Assembly: GCA_903870145.1 (NCBI GenBank)
Contig: CAIQBO010000055.1
Location: 1-41,086, forward strand
Reading direction: 5' to 3'
Origin: an uncultured Burkholderiales bacterium
Lineage (GTDB): Bacteria > Pseudomonadota > Gammaproteobacteria > Burkholderiales > Burkholderiaceae_C
DNA length: 41,086 nucleotides
Part shown: positions 1-9,487 of the stretch, piece after piece
Numbering within the stretch: position 1 is the first letter of the stretch
Layout of the letters: every line of letters begins with the position of its first letter
Made by a program: the position numbers and the translations under genes
Notes under the pieces: model-generated
What the model was told of the DNA's origin: nothing
The model's input: the letters and a program-made list of their open reading frames with translations, nothing else
Database searches by the model: none

Positions 1-182
1 CCTGTCCCCAGCAGATGAGATCCGCCGAGCATGCCCCAAGTCCGGAAAACGATTCAAATCGTGGACAAGGGGAAAGTCAGATTTATTTAAATAAATCATG
101 GGGTTACGTTAAGTCTGATGGCAAACGTTGGGACACTAGTGATGAAATAATTGAAAATTCTGAATACAAAACAATTAATTAA
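1..182 (+). CDS. C-terminal tail of an unrecognised protein (partial, left edge)
   Basis: A frame beginning at base 3 stays open for 59 codons and ends with TAA at 180-182, so a gene probably enters from the left. The visible end is polar, with a run rich in Lys, Asp, Glu and Asn and a WGYVKSDGKRWD stretch. I do not recognise the family. Bases 75-185 are clearly more AT-rich than the rest of the window, which could mean foreign origin. The call rests only on an open frame and could be wrong. The gene would converge on scoB, with the hairpin at 202-226 between them. Confidence 0.3.
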   Translation, partial: CPQQMRSAEHAPSPENDSNRGQGESQIYLNKSWGYVKSDGKRWDTSDEIIENSEYKTIN

Positions 183-201
183 TGAAGTGTGTTGGTGTGG
201 C

Positions 202-226
202 AAAAAAAACCACCCGAAGGTGGTTT
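202..226 (-). terminator. Rho-independent terminator of the scoAB operon
   Basis: Read on the minus strand, an 8-bp stem (AAACCACC / GGTGGTTT) closes a TTCG tetraloop and runs directly into a T tract of eight bases. It sits about 40 bases downstream of the scoB stop codon. The A tract on one side only makes it strongest for the minus strand, although the hairpin could also act weakly on the plus-strand gene ending at 182. Confidence 0.85.
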
Positions 227-264
227 CTATGCAGGCCTGAGCGCTCAACGCAGCTTGGGTGCGT

Positions 265-906
265 TTAAAAAATCAATTTGCCAGCCGTTTTGCTCTTCAA
301 AAACTCAGGCGTGACGCCTGGGGCCAGTTCCACAACCTGTAGCCCCTGGGGCGTGACGTCCATCACGGCCAAGTCAGTGATGATGCGGTCCACCACGCAC
401 ACGCCCGTTAATGGCAAATTGCAGGCAGGCAAAATTTTCATGTCTTCGCTGCCGTCCTTTTTCTTGGCCACGTGCTCCATCAAAACGATCACGCGCTTGA
501 CGCCAGCCACCAAATCCATGGCGCCGCCCATGCCTTTGACCATCTTGCCAGGAATCATCCAGTTGGCCAGGTCACCTTTTTCGCTCACTTGCATGGCGCC
601 CAAGATAGACAAGTTGATCTTGCCACCACGGATCATGGCAAAGCTGTCATGGCTGCCAAAAATGGACGAGCCTTTGATGGTGGTCACAGTTTGCTTGCCC
701 GCATTGATGATGTCTGCATCGACTTCGTCTTCTTTGGGGAAAGGGCCGATCCCCAGCATGCCGTTTTCAGACTGCAACCAAACCTCTATGCTGCTGGGCA
801 CATGGTTGGCAACCAAGGTGGGTATGCCGATCCCCAGGTTCACATAAAAGCCGTCTTCTAATTCTTTGGCCGCGCGCGCTGCCATTTGGTCTTGGTTCCA
901 GCTCAT
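265..906 (-). CDS. scoB: 3-oxoacid CoA-transferase, subunit B
   Basis: This is the beta subunit of succinyl-CoA:3-ketoacid CoA-transferase, which swaps CoA between succinyl-CoA and acetoacetate or a related 3-oxoacid in the cytoplasm. The 213-residue length fits the family. The SENG motif at about residues 46-49 carries the catalytic glutamate (E48) that forms the enzyme-CoA thioester, and a GIGIPT glycine-rich stretch lies at 25-30. I chose ATG at 906 because GGAG lies seven bases upstream. A TTG at 912 would extend it by two codons but is too close to that site. The gene follows scoA with almost no gap (scoA stop at 909-911), so the two are probably translationally coupled. Confidence 0.93.
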   Translation of the reverse strand: MSWNQDQMAARAAKELEDGFYVNLGIGIPTLVANHVPSSIEVWLQSENGMLGIGPFPKEDEVDADIINAGKQTVTTIKGSSIFGSHDSFAMIRGGKINLSILGAMQVSEKGDLANWMIPGKMVKGMGGAMDLVAGVKRVIVLMEHVAKKKDGSEDMKILPACNLPLTGVCVVDRIITDLAVMDVTPQGLQVVELAPGVTPEFLKSKTAGKLIF

Positions 907-908
907 GC

Positions 909-1616
909 TCAAACTCCTGCAGTTTCTGTGATGGTGCGTTTTTCAATGCGCTTTTCGGGGTTTGGATTGCAAATCAAGCGGTGCACATAAATGCCGGGTA
1001 AATGCACATGGTCTGGTTGCATATCACCAGTTTCCACAATCTCTTCGACTTCCACAATGCAAAGCTTGCCAGCCATGGCCACCGCGGGGTTGAAGTTGCG
1101 AGCGGTTAAGCGAAACTGCAAGTTGCCCGATTTGTCAGCGCGCCATGCTTTGACCAAGGAAATGTCAGGCACCAGCGAGTGCTCCATGACGTAGGTCTCG
1201 CCGTCAAAGTCCCGCAGCTCCTTGCCATCGGCAACCACAGTGCCCACACCGGTTTTGGTGAAGAAGGCCGGAATGCCCGCACCGCCAGCACGCAATTTCT
1301 CAGCCAACGTGCCTTGAGGAGTGAACTCCAGTTCCAACTCACCGGCCAGAAATTGACGTTCAAATTCTTTGTTCTCGCCCACATAGGAAGAAATCATTTT
1401 TTTGATTTGACGACTTTCAAGCAAGATGCCCAAACCAAAACCGTCCACACCGGCATTGTTGGAAATCACGGTCAGGTTTTTCACACCTGTCTGGCGCAAA
1501 GCATCAATCAAAGCCTCAGGAATGCCGCACAAGCCAAAGCCGCCAACAGCCATCAATTGACCATCGGCCACAACGCCTGCCAGCGCTTGGGCTGCAGAGG
1601 GGAAAATCTTGTTCAC
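909..1616 (-). CDS. scoA: 3-oxoacid CoA-transferase, subunit A
   Basis: This is the alpha subunit of the same CoA-transferase, 235 residues long. The N-terminal half carries the glycine-rich CoA-binding stretch [10 protein letters not shown] (about residues 25-34), typical of the SCOT alpha subunit. It starts with GTG at 1616, preceded by AGGAG about eight bases upstream. It is the first gene of a two-gene minus-strand operon with scoB. The substrate cannot be fixed from sequence: acetoacetate use (ketone body or polyhydroxybutyrate turnover) is most likely, but 3-oxoadipate CoA-transferases look similar. Confidence 0.92.
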   Translation of the reverse strand: MNKIFPSAAQALAGVVADGQLMAVGGFGLCGIPEALIDALRQTGVKNLTVISNNAGVDGFGLGILLESRQIKKMISSYVGENKEFERQFLAGELELEFTPQGTLAEKLRAGGAGIPAFFTKTGVGTVVADGKELRDFDGETYVMEHSLVPDISLVKAWRADKSGNLQFRLTARNFNPAVAMAGKLCIVEVEEIVETGDMQPDHVHLPGIYVHRLICNPNPEKRIEKRTITETAGV

Positions 1617-1720
1617 ACAGGTCTCCTGAGAAAGGAAAGATTCAAAACCACCAAGTGTAGCGGCACAGGCGCTTGTTTCCTCAAGGCTGTTTAGAATGAT
1701 CCCAGAAATGAGGAACTACC

Positions 1721-2305
1721 ATGTCCACCAGCACGCCCCGTTACCCCGCTCCTGAGTTGAAAGACCTGCCCGAGGACATTCGGCTGAAAATATTAGAGGT
1801 TCAAGAAAAAGCCGGCTTCATACCGCAGGTTTTTTTGGGCTTTGCGCGCAGGCCGGCAGAGTGGCGTGCTTTTTTTGCTTTCCACGACGCGTTGATGCTG
1901 CGCGCCGAATCGGGGCTTTCCAAAGGTGACAGGGAGATGATTGTCACCACCACCAGCGCTGCCAACAACTGTTTGTATTGCGTGGTGGCGCATGGTGCAA
2001 TCTTGCGTATTTACGAAAAGAAACCGTTGGTGGCCGATCAAGTGGCGGTGAATTACCGCAAGGCTGAGATCACAGCGCGGCAAAAAGCCATGCTGGACTT
2101 TGCCATGAAGGTATGCCAGCACAGCGACGAAATTGACGACTCGGATTTTTCCGCACTGCAAGCCCATGGCTTTAACGACGAAGACATTTGGGACATTGCG
2201 GCCATCACGGCCTTTTTTGGATTGTCCAACCGCATGGCCAGTTTCAGCGGCATGATGCCCAACCCCGAGTTTTATTTGATGGGCCGCGTGCCCAAACAAA
2301 AATAA
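1721..2305 (+). CDS. AhpD-like / carboxymuconolactone-decarboxylase-family peroxidase
   Basis: This 194-residue protein belongs to the AhpD/CMD superfamily, in the group usually labelled uncharacterised peroxidase-related enzyme. It carries the AhpD catalytic set with exact spacing: Glu72, then Cys84-Leu-Tyr-Cys87 and His91, matching Glu-12-Cys-3-Cys-4-His of AhpD. This suggests a thiol-dependent hydroperoxide reductase or disulfide relay, but the substrate is unknown. The ATG has GAGGA six bases upstream. A TAGAAT -10-like box lies at 1692-1697. The gene is divergent from scoA and no partner reductase such as AhpC is adjacent. Confidence 0.85.
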   Translation: MSTSTPRYPAPELKDLPEDIRLKILEVQEKAGFIPQVFLGFARRPAEWRAFFAFHDALMLRAESGLSKGDREMIVTTTSAANNCLYCVVAHGAILRIYEKKPLVADQVAVNYRKAEITARQKAMLDFAMKVCQHSDEIDDSDFSALQAHGFNDEDIWDIAAITAFFGLSNRMASFSGMMPNPEFYLMGRVPKQK

Positions 2306-2315
2306 CAGGTGCGGC

Positions 2316-2738
2316 TCAAGGGCTGACCAACTCTCGCATCCAATCGGGCATGGTCACGGCTTTTTTCTGCGGAAAATCCACCCAAATGGTGGTGGCGCCG
2401 CCAGCCGCATGAATCACACCGGGCTGGTCCACGCGCTCCAGCGTGCACCAGCTTTCAAAAGTGGTGCGGCCAGGGTCGCTCACATACATTTTGGCCAGCA
2501 CGTCGCCCGGGTATTCCAGCTGTGTGTAAAAGTTGCAAAAAGCATTGACGATCACAGGCCCTTGACCTTGCGGGTTGGGCAAGCAGCCAATGCGGCCAAA
2601 AAAATCAATCCGAATGGTTTCCATGAAGCGAAAGTAAAGCGTGTTGTTGACATGCCCCATAGCGTCCATGTCGCCCCACCGAATAGGGATTTGCAACTCA
2701 TGGACTTTCTTTTTTATTTCTGGCAATTCAAATTTCAT
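2316..2738 (-). CDS. Acyl-CoA thioesterase, 4HBT hotdog fold
   Basis: This is a 140-residue hotdog-fold thioesterase of the 4-hydroxybenzoyl-CoA thioesterase/YbgC type, which hydrolyses an acyl-CoA to free acid and CoA. The motif RWGDMDAMGHVNN near the N terminus holds the catalytic Asp and the GHVNN helix start. The open frame runs back to 2837, but ATG at 2738 has AAGGA about eight bases upstream and gives the family-typical start just before the first beta strand. It converges on the peroxidase gene with a 10-base gap. The acyl substrate cannot be read from sequence. Confidence 0.85.
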   Translation of the reverse strand: MKFELPEIKKKVHELQIPIRWGDMDAMGHVNNTLYFRFMETIRIDFFGRIGCLPNPQGQGPVIVNAFCNFYTQLEYPGDVLAKMYVSDPGRTTFESWCTLERVDQPGVIHAAGGATTIWVDFPQKKAVTMPDWMRELVSP

Positions 2739-2947
2739 GCACTTGATCCTTCGTCGTCTGTGGTGACCTAGCAGCGCAGCGCGGCCTGACGGCTGGCGGG
2801 CTGGGTTTGCTGAAAATTCTATTGTGCCTGTGCTCAAGGCCTAAAATAAGTCATCTGCCCGGCATGATCCCACTGCAAGCACAATTTTGAAGATGGAAAA
2901 TGCTGCGCAACAATCGACTTTAACCTCACTTGAAAAAGAGTCTCGCT

Positions 2948-4645
2948 ATGACACCCGAACAGATCTTGAGTCAGCACGGCCCTCGTGAATCCATGGACTA
3001 TGACGTGGTGGTGGTCGGGGGCGGCCCTGCCGGCTTGTCCACGGCCATACGCTTGAAACAATTGGCTGTGGCGCAGGGCAAAGAGGTGTCCGTGGTGGTG
3101 CTTGAAAAAGGCTCCGAGCCAGGCGCCCACATTTTATCGGGTGCCATCATGGACCCGATTGCTTTGAACGAGTTGTTCCCGAACTGGAAGGCCATGGGCG
3201 CCCCTTTGAACCAACCCGTGACGGAAGATGTTTTCTTGATGACCACTGAAAACGGCGCCACACGCCTGCCCAATTTCGGTCTGCCGCCCTGCTTTCACAA
3301 TGATGGCAACTACATCATCAGCCTGGGCAGTTTGACGCGCTGGCTGGCCGAGCAGGCCGAGGGCTTAGGGGTCGAGATTTTTCCTGGCTTTGCCGCTGCC
3401 GAGGTTTTGTACATGGAAGACGGCTCAGTCAAAGGCGTGGCCACTGGCAACATGGGTGTGGGCAAAGATGGCGAGCCAAGCGAGAGTTTTCAATTGGGCA
3501 TGGCGCTGCACGCCAAGTACACCATTTTTGCCGAAGGCGCACGCGGCCACTTGGGCAAAAAAGTCATTGAACGCTTTAAATTGGACCACGGCAAAGACCC
3601 GCAAAGTTATGGCATTGGCATCAAAGAACTTTGGGAAATAGACCCTGCGCGTCACAAGCCAGGTTTGGCTTTGCACAGCGCTGGCTGGCCTCTGGATGAG
3701 CACACTTATGGCGGCTCCTTCATGTACCACATGGAGAACAACCAAGTGGTCGTGGGCTTTGTGGTGGGCTTGGACTACACCAACCCATGGCTGAGTCCCT
3801 TTGAAGAATTTCAGCGCTTTAAAACGCACCCTAACATTCGCTGGTATCTTGAGTCAGACGCAGCAAAAGGCATGCGCCCGGCCAAGCGCTTAGGTTACGG
3901 CGCGCGGGCCATCACAGCGGGTGGTTTATTGTCGTTGCCCAAAACCGTTTTCCCCGGTGGTGCCTTGGTTGGGTGTGAAGCGGGCTACCTCAATGCCAGC
4001 CGAATCAAAGGCAGCCACTCGGCCATCAAGACGGGCATGCTGGCTGCTGAGGCTGCATTTGACGCCTTGCAAGAGGGCAGGTCGCACGACGAACTCAGTG
4101 CCTATCCCGAAGCCTTTGAAGCCAGTTGGTTGTTCACTGAGTTGAACAAGTCGCGCAATTTCAAACAGTGGTTCAAAAAGGGCCGCACCATGGGCACGCT
4201 CATGACGGGCATTGAGCAATTTGTTTTGCGCGGCCATATTCCGTGGACTTTGCGCCGAGCAGCAGCCGATCACACCTACTTGAAAGCAGCGGCAGATTGC
4301 CCCCCCATCGACTACCCCAAACCCGATGGCAAGCTGACTTTTGACCGCTTGTCCAGCGTGTTCATCAGCAATGCCAACCACGAAGAAAATCAGCCTGCGC
4401 ACTTGACGCTCAAAGATGCCAGCGTGCCCATTCAACTTAATTTGGCCAAATACGCAGGCCCTGAAGCACGCTACTGCCCCGCTGGGGTTTATGAGTTCGT
4501 TCAGAATGACGACCAAACTGACCGCCTGCAAATCAACGCACAAAACTGCGTGCATTGCAAAACGTGTGACATCAAAGACCCCTCGCAAAACATTGTGTGG
4601 GTCACCCCTGAGGGCGGCGGGGGCCCCAATTACGCGGGGATGTGA
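2948..4645 (+). CDS. etfD: Electron transfer flavoprotein-ubiquinone oxidoreductase
   Basis: This inner-membrane FAD and 4Fe-4S enzyme passes electrons from reduced ETF (fatty acid, amino acid and choline oxidation) to ubiquinone. The 565 residues are full length. An N-terminal dinucleotide fold has VVVVGGGPAGLSTA. The C-terminal ferredoxin-like domain supplies the cluster ligands Cys510, Cys534, Cys537 and Cys540 (YCPAG followed by NCVHCKTC), with the conserved end GGGGPNYAGM. ATG at 2948 was preferred over an in-frame TTG at 2930. It stands alone, with the glycine riboswitch about 90 bases downstream. The symbol etfD is used for this gene in some bacteria. Confidence 0.95.
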   Translation: MTPEQILSQHGPRESMDYDVVVVGGGPAGLSTAIRLKQLAVAQGKEVSVVVLEKGSEPGAHILSGAIMDPIALNELFPNWKAMGAPLNQPVTEDVFLMTTENGATRLPNFGLPPCFHNDGNYIISLGSLTRWLAEQAEGLGVEIFPGFAAAEVLYMEDGSVKGVATGNMGVGKDGEPSESFQLGMALHAKYTIFAEGARGHLGKKVIERFKLDHGKDPQSYGIGIKELWEIDPARHKPGLALHSAGWPLDEHTYGGSFMYHMENNQVVVGFVVGLDYTNPWLSPFEEFQRFKTHPNIRWYLESDAAKGMRPAKRLGYGARAITAGGLLSLPKTVFPGGALVGCEAGYLNASRIKGSHSAIKTGMLAAEAAFDALQEGRSHDELSAYPEAFEASWLFTELNKSRNFKQWFKKGRTMGTLMTGIEQFVLRGHIPWTLRRAAADHTYLKAAADCPPIDYPKPDGKLTFDRLSSVFISNANHEENQPAHLTLKDASVPIQLNLAKYAGPEARYCPAGVYEFVQNDDQTDRLQINAQNCVHCKTCDIKDPSQNIVWVTPEGGGGPNYAGM

Positions 4646-4719
4646 TGGACGCGTTGACACTTCTCAGCCACGCCAACTTGATTTATCTCGGCTTGCTGGG
4701 TGAGGCCCGCGCAAAATAG

Positions 4720-4725
4720 TAGAAT
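4720..4725 (+). promoter_or_regulatory. Possible -10 box of the gcv riboswitch transcript
   Basis: TAGAAT lies eight bases before the first aptamer stem, the right place for transcription to begin just upstream of the riboswitch. No good -35 hexamer sits at 16-18 bases; TTGCTG at 4693-4698 is 21 bases away. The assignment is tentative. Confidence 0.4.
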
Positions 4726-4732
4726 CGCATTT

Positions 4733-4974
4733 GTCAGGAGAGCGTTTGGCCATACTTCACGGTGTTGCCAAGCCGCCGAAGGCGCAGGAGGCTTGGTAAC
4801 AAGCCCTGAACGCTCAGGCAAAAGGACTGACAAGCGTCTTGAGTTCAGGGCGTTACCTCACTGGAGAGAGGTGGCAGGTCATCAGGCCATGCCATCCACC
4901 GAAGGAGCAACCCGCAGTGAGTCACTTTCCAGTGACTTGCCCGGCGAATCTCTCAGGTAAAGCGGACAGCGAGG
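4733..4974 (+). promoter_or_regulatory. Tandem glycine riboswitch controlling gcvTHP
   Basis: The 377 bases between ETF-QO and gcvT hold two glycine aptamers in series. Aptamer 1 (about 4733-4831) starts with GTCAGGAGAGCG, contains GCCGAAGGCGCAGG and ends CGCTCAGGCAAAAGGACTGAC, with GTCAG/CTGAC closing P1. Aptamer 2 (about 4856-4974) has GGAGAGAGG, ACCGAAGGAGCAA and AATCTCTCAGGTAAAGCGGACAG, with CCTC..CTG pairing CAG..GAGG. These are the known conserved blocks of the gcvT RNA family. A short linker (4832-4855) joins them. No terminator hairpin follows, so control is more likely at translation initiation (site at 5013). In this family glycine binding usually turns the cleavage operon on. Confidence 0.95.
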
Positions 4975-5012
4975 GCAGCCCATGGTTTCGGCCGTGGTGT
5001 TTCATTGCCCTT

Positions 5013-5025
5013 GGAGAATTTTTTG
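5013..5025 (+). promoter_or_regulatory. gcvT ribosome binding site and TTG start
   Basis: GGAG at 5013-5016 is followed six bases later by TTG at 5023-5025, which is the best start for gcvT. The alternative TTG at 5005 overlaps nothing useful and would put the Shine-Dalgarno inside the gene. The site lies 39 bases after aptamer 2, within reach of a translational expression platform. Confidence 0.65.
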
Positions 5026-6153
5026 TCTGCTGACACTGCATCACTTTTGAGCACCCCCTTGCATGCACTGCACCTTGAATTGGGCGCTCGCATGGTGCCC
5101 TTTGCGGGTTACAGCATGCCCGTGCAATACCCCATGGGTTTGATGGCTGAGCACCTGCACACACGCGCTGCAGCCGGCTTGTTTGATGTCTCGCACATGG
5201 GGCAACTCAAGCTGTTGGGGCCCGATGCCAAGGCTGCATTTGAATCCCTGATGCCCGTGGATGTGATCGACTTGCCCGTTAGCAAGCAGCGCTACGGCTT
5301 GCTGCTCAACGAGGACGGCGGCATCATCGACGACTTGATGTTTGTGAACCGCGGCACCGATATTTTTGTGATCGTCAACGGTGCTTGCAAAGTGGCTGAC
5401 ATCGCCCACATTCAATCTCGCATTGGCCAGCGCTGCCAAGTCATTCCCCTGCCTGAACGCGGCCTGTTAGCGCTGCAAGGGCCTCTGGCGGTGGCTGCCT
5501 TGACGCGCTTGCTGCCAGGCGTTGAAAAACTGGTTTTCATGACGGGCGCTGCCTTTGTTTGGCAAGGTGCTGAGTTGTTCATTACCCGCTCAGGCTATAC
5601 CGGCGAAGATGGTTTTGAAATTTCAGTGCCGGCATTGCAGGCACAGGCTTTGGCACGCGCTTTACTGGCGCAGCCTGAGGTCAAACCTGTTGGCTTAGGG
5701 GCTCGCAATTCCTTGCGCTTAGAAGCCGGCCTGTGTTTGTACGGTAACGATATCGACACCCAGACCACGCCCGTTCAAGCCGGATTGAACTGGGCGATGC
5801 AAAAAGTTCGGCGCAGCCAAGGCGCACGGGCCGGTGGCTTTCCTGGCGAATCCATCGTCTTGGCACAGCTTGATGGAACGCTTGCATTGGGCCGCCAACG
5901 GGTTGGTTTGATTGCACAAGAGCGTGTGCCGGTGCGTGAGCATGTGGTCCTGAAAAATCAGTCTGGGCAAGTCGTTGGCCAGGTCAGCAGTGGGCTCTTA
6001 GGCCCCAGCATCAATCAACCTGTGGCCATGGGCTACGTTGAATCAGAATATGCAGTTCTGGGAACAGTTGTACACGCCATGGTGCGTGGCAAAGCAGTGC
6101 CCATGACCGTCAGCGCCATGCCCTTTGTGGCCAACCGCTACCACCGCGGTTGA
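5023..6153 (+). CDS. gcvT: Glycine cleavage system T protein (aminomethyltransferase)
   Basis: GcvT takes the aminomethyl group from lipoyl-GcvH, releases ammonia and forms 5,10-methylene-tetrahydrofolate. The 376-residue product has the family blocks FAGYSMPVQYP and FDVSHMGQ near the N terminus, an LNEDGGIIDDL segment, and SGYTGEDGFEI in the folate-binding core. The start is taken as TTG 5023 because of its GGAG; the frame extends upstream to 5005. It is the first gene of gcvT-gcvH-gcvP, directly under the tandem glycine riboswitch. Confidence 0.95.
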   Translation: MSADTASLLSTPLHALHLELGARMVPFAGYSMPVQYPMGLMAEHLHTRAAAGLFDVSHMGQLKLLGPDAKAAFESLMPVDVIDLPVSKQRYGLLLNEDGGIIDDLMFVNRGTDIFVIVNGACKVADIAHIQSRIGQRCQVIPLPERGLLALQGPLAVAALTRLLPGVEKLVFMTGAAFVWQGAELFITRSGYTGEDGFEISVPALQAQALARALLAQPEVKPVGLGARNSLRLEAGLCLYGNDIDTQTTPVQAGLNWAMQKVRRSQGARAGGFPGESIVLAQLDGTLALGRQRVGLIAQERVPVREHVVLKNQSGQVVGQVSSGLLGPSINQPVAMGYVESEYAVLGTVVHAMVRGKAVPMTVSAMPFVANRYHRG

Positions 6154-6199
6154 AATTAATTGTGAACTGACCCCAATTTAAATTTTTTAGGAGAAATAA

Positions 6200-6571
6200 A
6201 TGAGCATGAAATTTACGCAAGACCATGAGTGGATTTTGGTGGAGGGGGACATTGCCACAGTGGGCATCACGCACCATGCGCAAGTCGCCTTGGGCGATGT
6301 GGTGTTTGTGGAGTTGCCAGAGATTGGAGCCCAGATTGAGCAGCAAGCCGTGGCCGGTGTGGTGGAGTCCGTCAAAGCTGCCGCCGATGTGTACATGCCT
6401 GTGAGTGGTGAAGTCACGGCTGTCAACGAGGCTTTGCGTGACGACCCCTCCCTTGCCAATTCCGACCCTTTGGGGGCGGGTTGGTTTTTCAAAGTCAAGT
6501 TGACAGCGCCCGCGCAAGTCGACGCACTGCTTGACGAGACCGCCTACACCACTTTCTCTAACGCTTCTTGA
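6200..6571 (+). CDS. gcvH: Glycine cleavage system H protein (lipoyl carrier)
   Basis: GcvH is the small carrier that shuttles the aminomethyl group of glycine between P, T and L proteins on a lipoyl arm. At 123 residues it is normal length. The lipoylated lysine is K59 in VESVKAA, followed by the typical GEVTAVNE segment. It has a strong AGGAG before ATG 6200. It sits 46 bases after gcvT and 12 before gcvP. No gcvL gene is present, so dihydrolipoamide dehydrogenase must come from elsewhere. Confidence 0.97.
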   Translation: MSMKFTQDHEWILVEGDIATVGITHHAQVALGDVVFVELPEIGAQIEQQAVAGVVESVKAAADVYMPVSGEVTAVNEALRDDPSLANSDPLGAGWFFKVKLTAPAQVDALLDETAYTTFSNAS

Positions 6572-6583
6572 GATGACAACAAA

Positions 6584-9487
6584 ATGCTGATGCAATCTGC
6601 CGCCCCTTTGCTTGATCTTGAGAACCCCAGCGAGTTCACTGCGCGTCATATTGGCATTGGCGAGGCTGACGAAAAGCACATGCTCTCAACCATTGGGCAA
6701 GCCTCTCGGCGCACACTGATTGACAGCATCGTGCCCGCATCGATTGCGCGCAGCCAGGCCATGCAGTTGCCTGCGCCCGTCACTGAAGCTCAAGCCTTGG
6801 CTGAACTCAAAGCCATGGCTGAGAAAAATAAAATTCTCAAAAGTTACATCGGGCAAGGCTATTACGGCACGCACACACCGGGTGTGATTCTGCGCAATAT
6901 TTTAGAAAACCCAGCGTGGTACACCGCCTACACACCCTACCAAGCTGAGATCAGCCAAGGCCGGATGGAAGCTTTGGTCAACTTCCAAACCATGGTTTGC
7001 GATTTGAGCGGCATGCCCATGGCCAATGCCTCCATGCTCGACGAGGCCACTGCTGCTGCTGAGGCCATGACGTTGGCCAAGCGTTCAGTCAAATCCAAAA
7101 GCAACAAAATCATTGTGGCCATTGACTGCCACCCGCAAACCATTGAGGTGATTCAAACGCGCGCTGCGCCCTTGGGGTTGCAAGTGCTGGCGGGGTCAGT
7201 TGCACAGTTGATGGAGAAGCATGATTACTTCGCCGTGATCGCGCAGTACCCGGCCAGCACAGGCATGGTCCATGACCTGAAAGACATGGTTGCTCAAGCG
7301 CACGCACACCAAGCAGCTTTCATTGTGGCTGCTGACTTACTCGCCTTGACCCTGCTGGTGCCGCCCGGCGAGATCGATGCAGACATTGCCATTGGCAGCA
7401 CGCAGCGCTTTGGCATGCCCATGGGCGCTGGCGGGCCGCACGCCGCTTACTTGGCATGCCGCGATGAGTTCAAGCGCTCAATGCCAGGGCGCTTGGTCGG
7501 CGTGAGTGTGGATGTGCACGGCAACCCCGCTTACCGCTTGGCTTTGCAAACACGCGAGCAACATATTCGGCGCGAGAAAGCCACCTCCAACATTTGCACT
7601 GCACAGGTGTTACCGGCCGTGGTGGCCAGCATGTATGCGGTCTACCATGGCCCTGTGGGTTTGAAAAGAATGGCCCAGCGCATTGCCAGTTTCACTGCCA
7701 TTTTGGCCGAAGGTTTGGAGCAGCTTGGCTGCACGCTGGTGCACAAATATGGTTTTGACACTTTGGAAATTCAAACCGATCAGAACACCGATGCGCTGAT
7801 CACCAAAGCATTGCATCAAGGCATGAATTTGCGCAAAGTATCCGTCCATGCTGTGTCAGTATCTTTGGACGAAACTACCAGCCGCAGTGACGTGCAGCAA
7901 CTCTGGTCTGTGTTTGCTTCGGACGCTCAAGCACTCCCACAGTGGGCTGCTTTCGAAAAAGGCCGGGACAGTTTGATTCCCATGCATCTGCGGCGCAGCA
8001 GCCCATTTTTAACGCACCCGGTGTTCAACCGTTATCACTCCGAAACCGGCATGCTGCGCTACATACGGCAACTGAGCGACAAAGATTTGGCACTGGACCG
8101 CAGCATGATCCCACTGGGCTCGTGCACCATGAAATTGAACGCCACCAGCGAGATGATTCCCATCACCTGGCCAGAGTTTGCCAACATCCACCCCTTTGCA
8201 CCGGCCGATCAATTAGAGGGCTACCATTTGCTGGATACGCAATTGCGCGAGTGGTTGTGTCAGGCCACCGGTTACGCCGGCATCAGCCTGCAACCCAACG
8301 CCGGCTCACAAGGCGAATATGCAGGTTTGCTTGTGATCAAAGCCTTCCATCAAGCCCACGGGCAAGGTCATCGCAACATTTGCTTGATTCCTTCCAGTGC
8401 ACACGGCACCAACCCCGCCAGCGCGCAAATGGCAGGCCTGCAAGTGGTGGTCACGGCTTGTGATGCCATGGGCAATGTGGACATGCATGCCTTGCAAGCC
8501 CAGTGCGAGCTGCACAGCGCCAACTTGGCTGCTGTGATGATCACCTACCCCAGCACGCACGGGGTCTTTGAAACACAAGTCAAAGAATTGTGCGCCTTGG
8601 TGCACCAGCATGGCGGGCGCGTGTATGTGGACGGCGCCAACATGAACGCCTTGGTCGGTGTGGCAGCACCAGGTGAATTTGGCGGCGATGTGAGTCATTT
8701 GAATTTGCATAAAACTTTTTGCATACCGCACGGCGGGGGCGGGCCAGGCGTGGGCCCTGTGTGCGTGGTGCAAGACTTGGTCCCTTACTTGCCAGGGCAC
8801 GCCACCGCAGGCTTGAGTGTCCATGGCGTGGGGGCGATTTCGGCAGCCCCTTTGGGCAACGCAGGCGTGCTGCCCATCAGCTGGATGTACTGCCGCATGA
8901 TGGGCGCGAAAGGCCTGAAGCACGCCACCGAAGCGGCCATCTTGGCAGCCAACTACATCAGCCACCGATTGGCAGATCACTACCCCACTTTGTACGCCAG
9001 TCCAGGACACGATGGAAAGCCCGGCCATGTGGCGCACGAATGTATTTTGGACTTGCGCGCCCTCAAGGACAGCAGCGGCGTGATGGCCGAAGATGTGGCC
9101 AAACGTTTGATGGACTATGGTTTTCATGCGCCCACTTTGTCATTTCCAGTGGCCAATACGTTGATGGTCGAGCCCACTGAGAGTGAAACGCTGGAAGAGC
9201 TTGACCGCTTCATCGATGCCATGATTGCCATACGCGATGAAATTCGCCACATTGAAAATGGTGTTTGGCCGCAAGACAACAACCCACTCAAACATGCGCC
9301 GCACACTGCAGCGAGTTTGATGACCAGCCAATGGGTCCGCCCCTACTCCCGCGAAGTGGGCGCAGCGCAAGCAGGCAGGCCGCCTAGCAGCGTCAAGTTT
9401 TGGCCCCAGGTTGGCCGTGTTGACAATGTCTATGGTGACCGCAATTTATTTTGCAGTTGTGTTCCCATGTCAGACTACGCTTCATGA
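6584..9487 (+). CDS. gcvP: Glycine dehydrogenase (decarboxylating), P protein
   Basis: GcvP is the pyridoxal-phosphate enzyme that decarboxylates glycine and loads the aminomethyl group onto GcvH. At 967 residues it is the single-chain form (fused P1 and P2 halves). The PLP lysine is K710 in [18 protein letters not shown], followed by the glycine-rich loop. The N terminus has [17 protein letters not shown], characteristic of the family. No clear Shine-Dalgarno precedes ATG 6584; ATG 6590 is possible. The stop codon overlaps the next start (ATGA at 9484-9487). Confidence 0.97.
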   Translation: MLMQSAAPLLDLENPSEFTARHIGIGEADEKHMLSTIGQASRRTLIDSIVPASIARSQAMQLPAPVTEAQALAELKAMAEKNKILKSYIGQGYYGTHTPGVILRNILENPAWYTAYTPYQAEISQGRMEALVNFQTMVCDLSGMPMANASMLDEATAAAEAMTLAKRSVKSKSNKIIVAIDCHPQTIEVIQTRAAPLGLQVLAGSVAQLMEKHDYFAVIAQYPASTGMVHDLKDMVAQAHAHQAAFIVAADLLALTLLVPPGEIDADIAIGSTQRFGMPMGAGGPHAAYLACRDEFKRSMPGRLVGVSVDVHGNPAYRLALQTREQHIRREKATSNICTAQVLPAVVASMYAVYHGPVGLKRMAQRIASFTAILAEGLEQLGCTLVHKYGFDTLEIQTDQNTDALITKALHQGMNLRKVSVHAVSVSLDETTSRSDVQQLWSVFASDAQALPQWAAFEKGRDSLIPMHLRRSSPFLTHPVFNRYHSETGMLRYIRQLSDKDLALDRSMIPLGSCTMKLNATSEMIPITWPEFANIHPFAPADQLEGYHLLDTQLREWLCQATGYAGISLQPNAGSQGEYAGLLVIKAFHQAHGQGHRNICLIPSSAHGTNPASAQMAGLQVVVTACDAMGNVDMHALQAQCELHSANLAAVMITYPSTHGVFETQVKELCALVHQHGGRVYVDGANMNALVGVAAPGEFGGDVSHLNLHKTFCIPHGGGGPGVGPVCVVQDLVPYLPGHATAGLSVHGVGAISAAPLGNAGVLPISWMYCRMMGAKGLKHATEAAILAANYISHRLADHYPTLYASPGHDGKPGHVAHECILDLRALKDSSGVMAEDVAKRLMDYGFHAPTLSFPVANTLMVEPTESETLEELDRFIDAMIAIRDEIRHIENGVWPQDNNPLKHAPHTAASLMTSQWVRPYSREVGAAQAGRPPSSVKFWPQVGRVDNVYGDRNLFCSCVPMSDYAS

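Noticed and set aside
3926..4660. A 244-codon minus-strand frame opposite the end of the ETF-QO gene.
   Set aside because: It covers the conserved iron-sulfur region on the other strand and has no motif of its own.
4700..5040. Short open frames within the gcv leader.
   Set aside because: The sequence is explained by the two glycine aptamers; the frames overlap conserved RNA blocks and lack ribosome binding sites.
8306..9127. A 273-codon minus-strand frame inside gcvP.
   Set aside because: It is antisense to the conserved PLP region of GcvP; the His/Val/Gln-rich composition marks it as a shadow.
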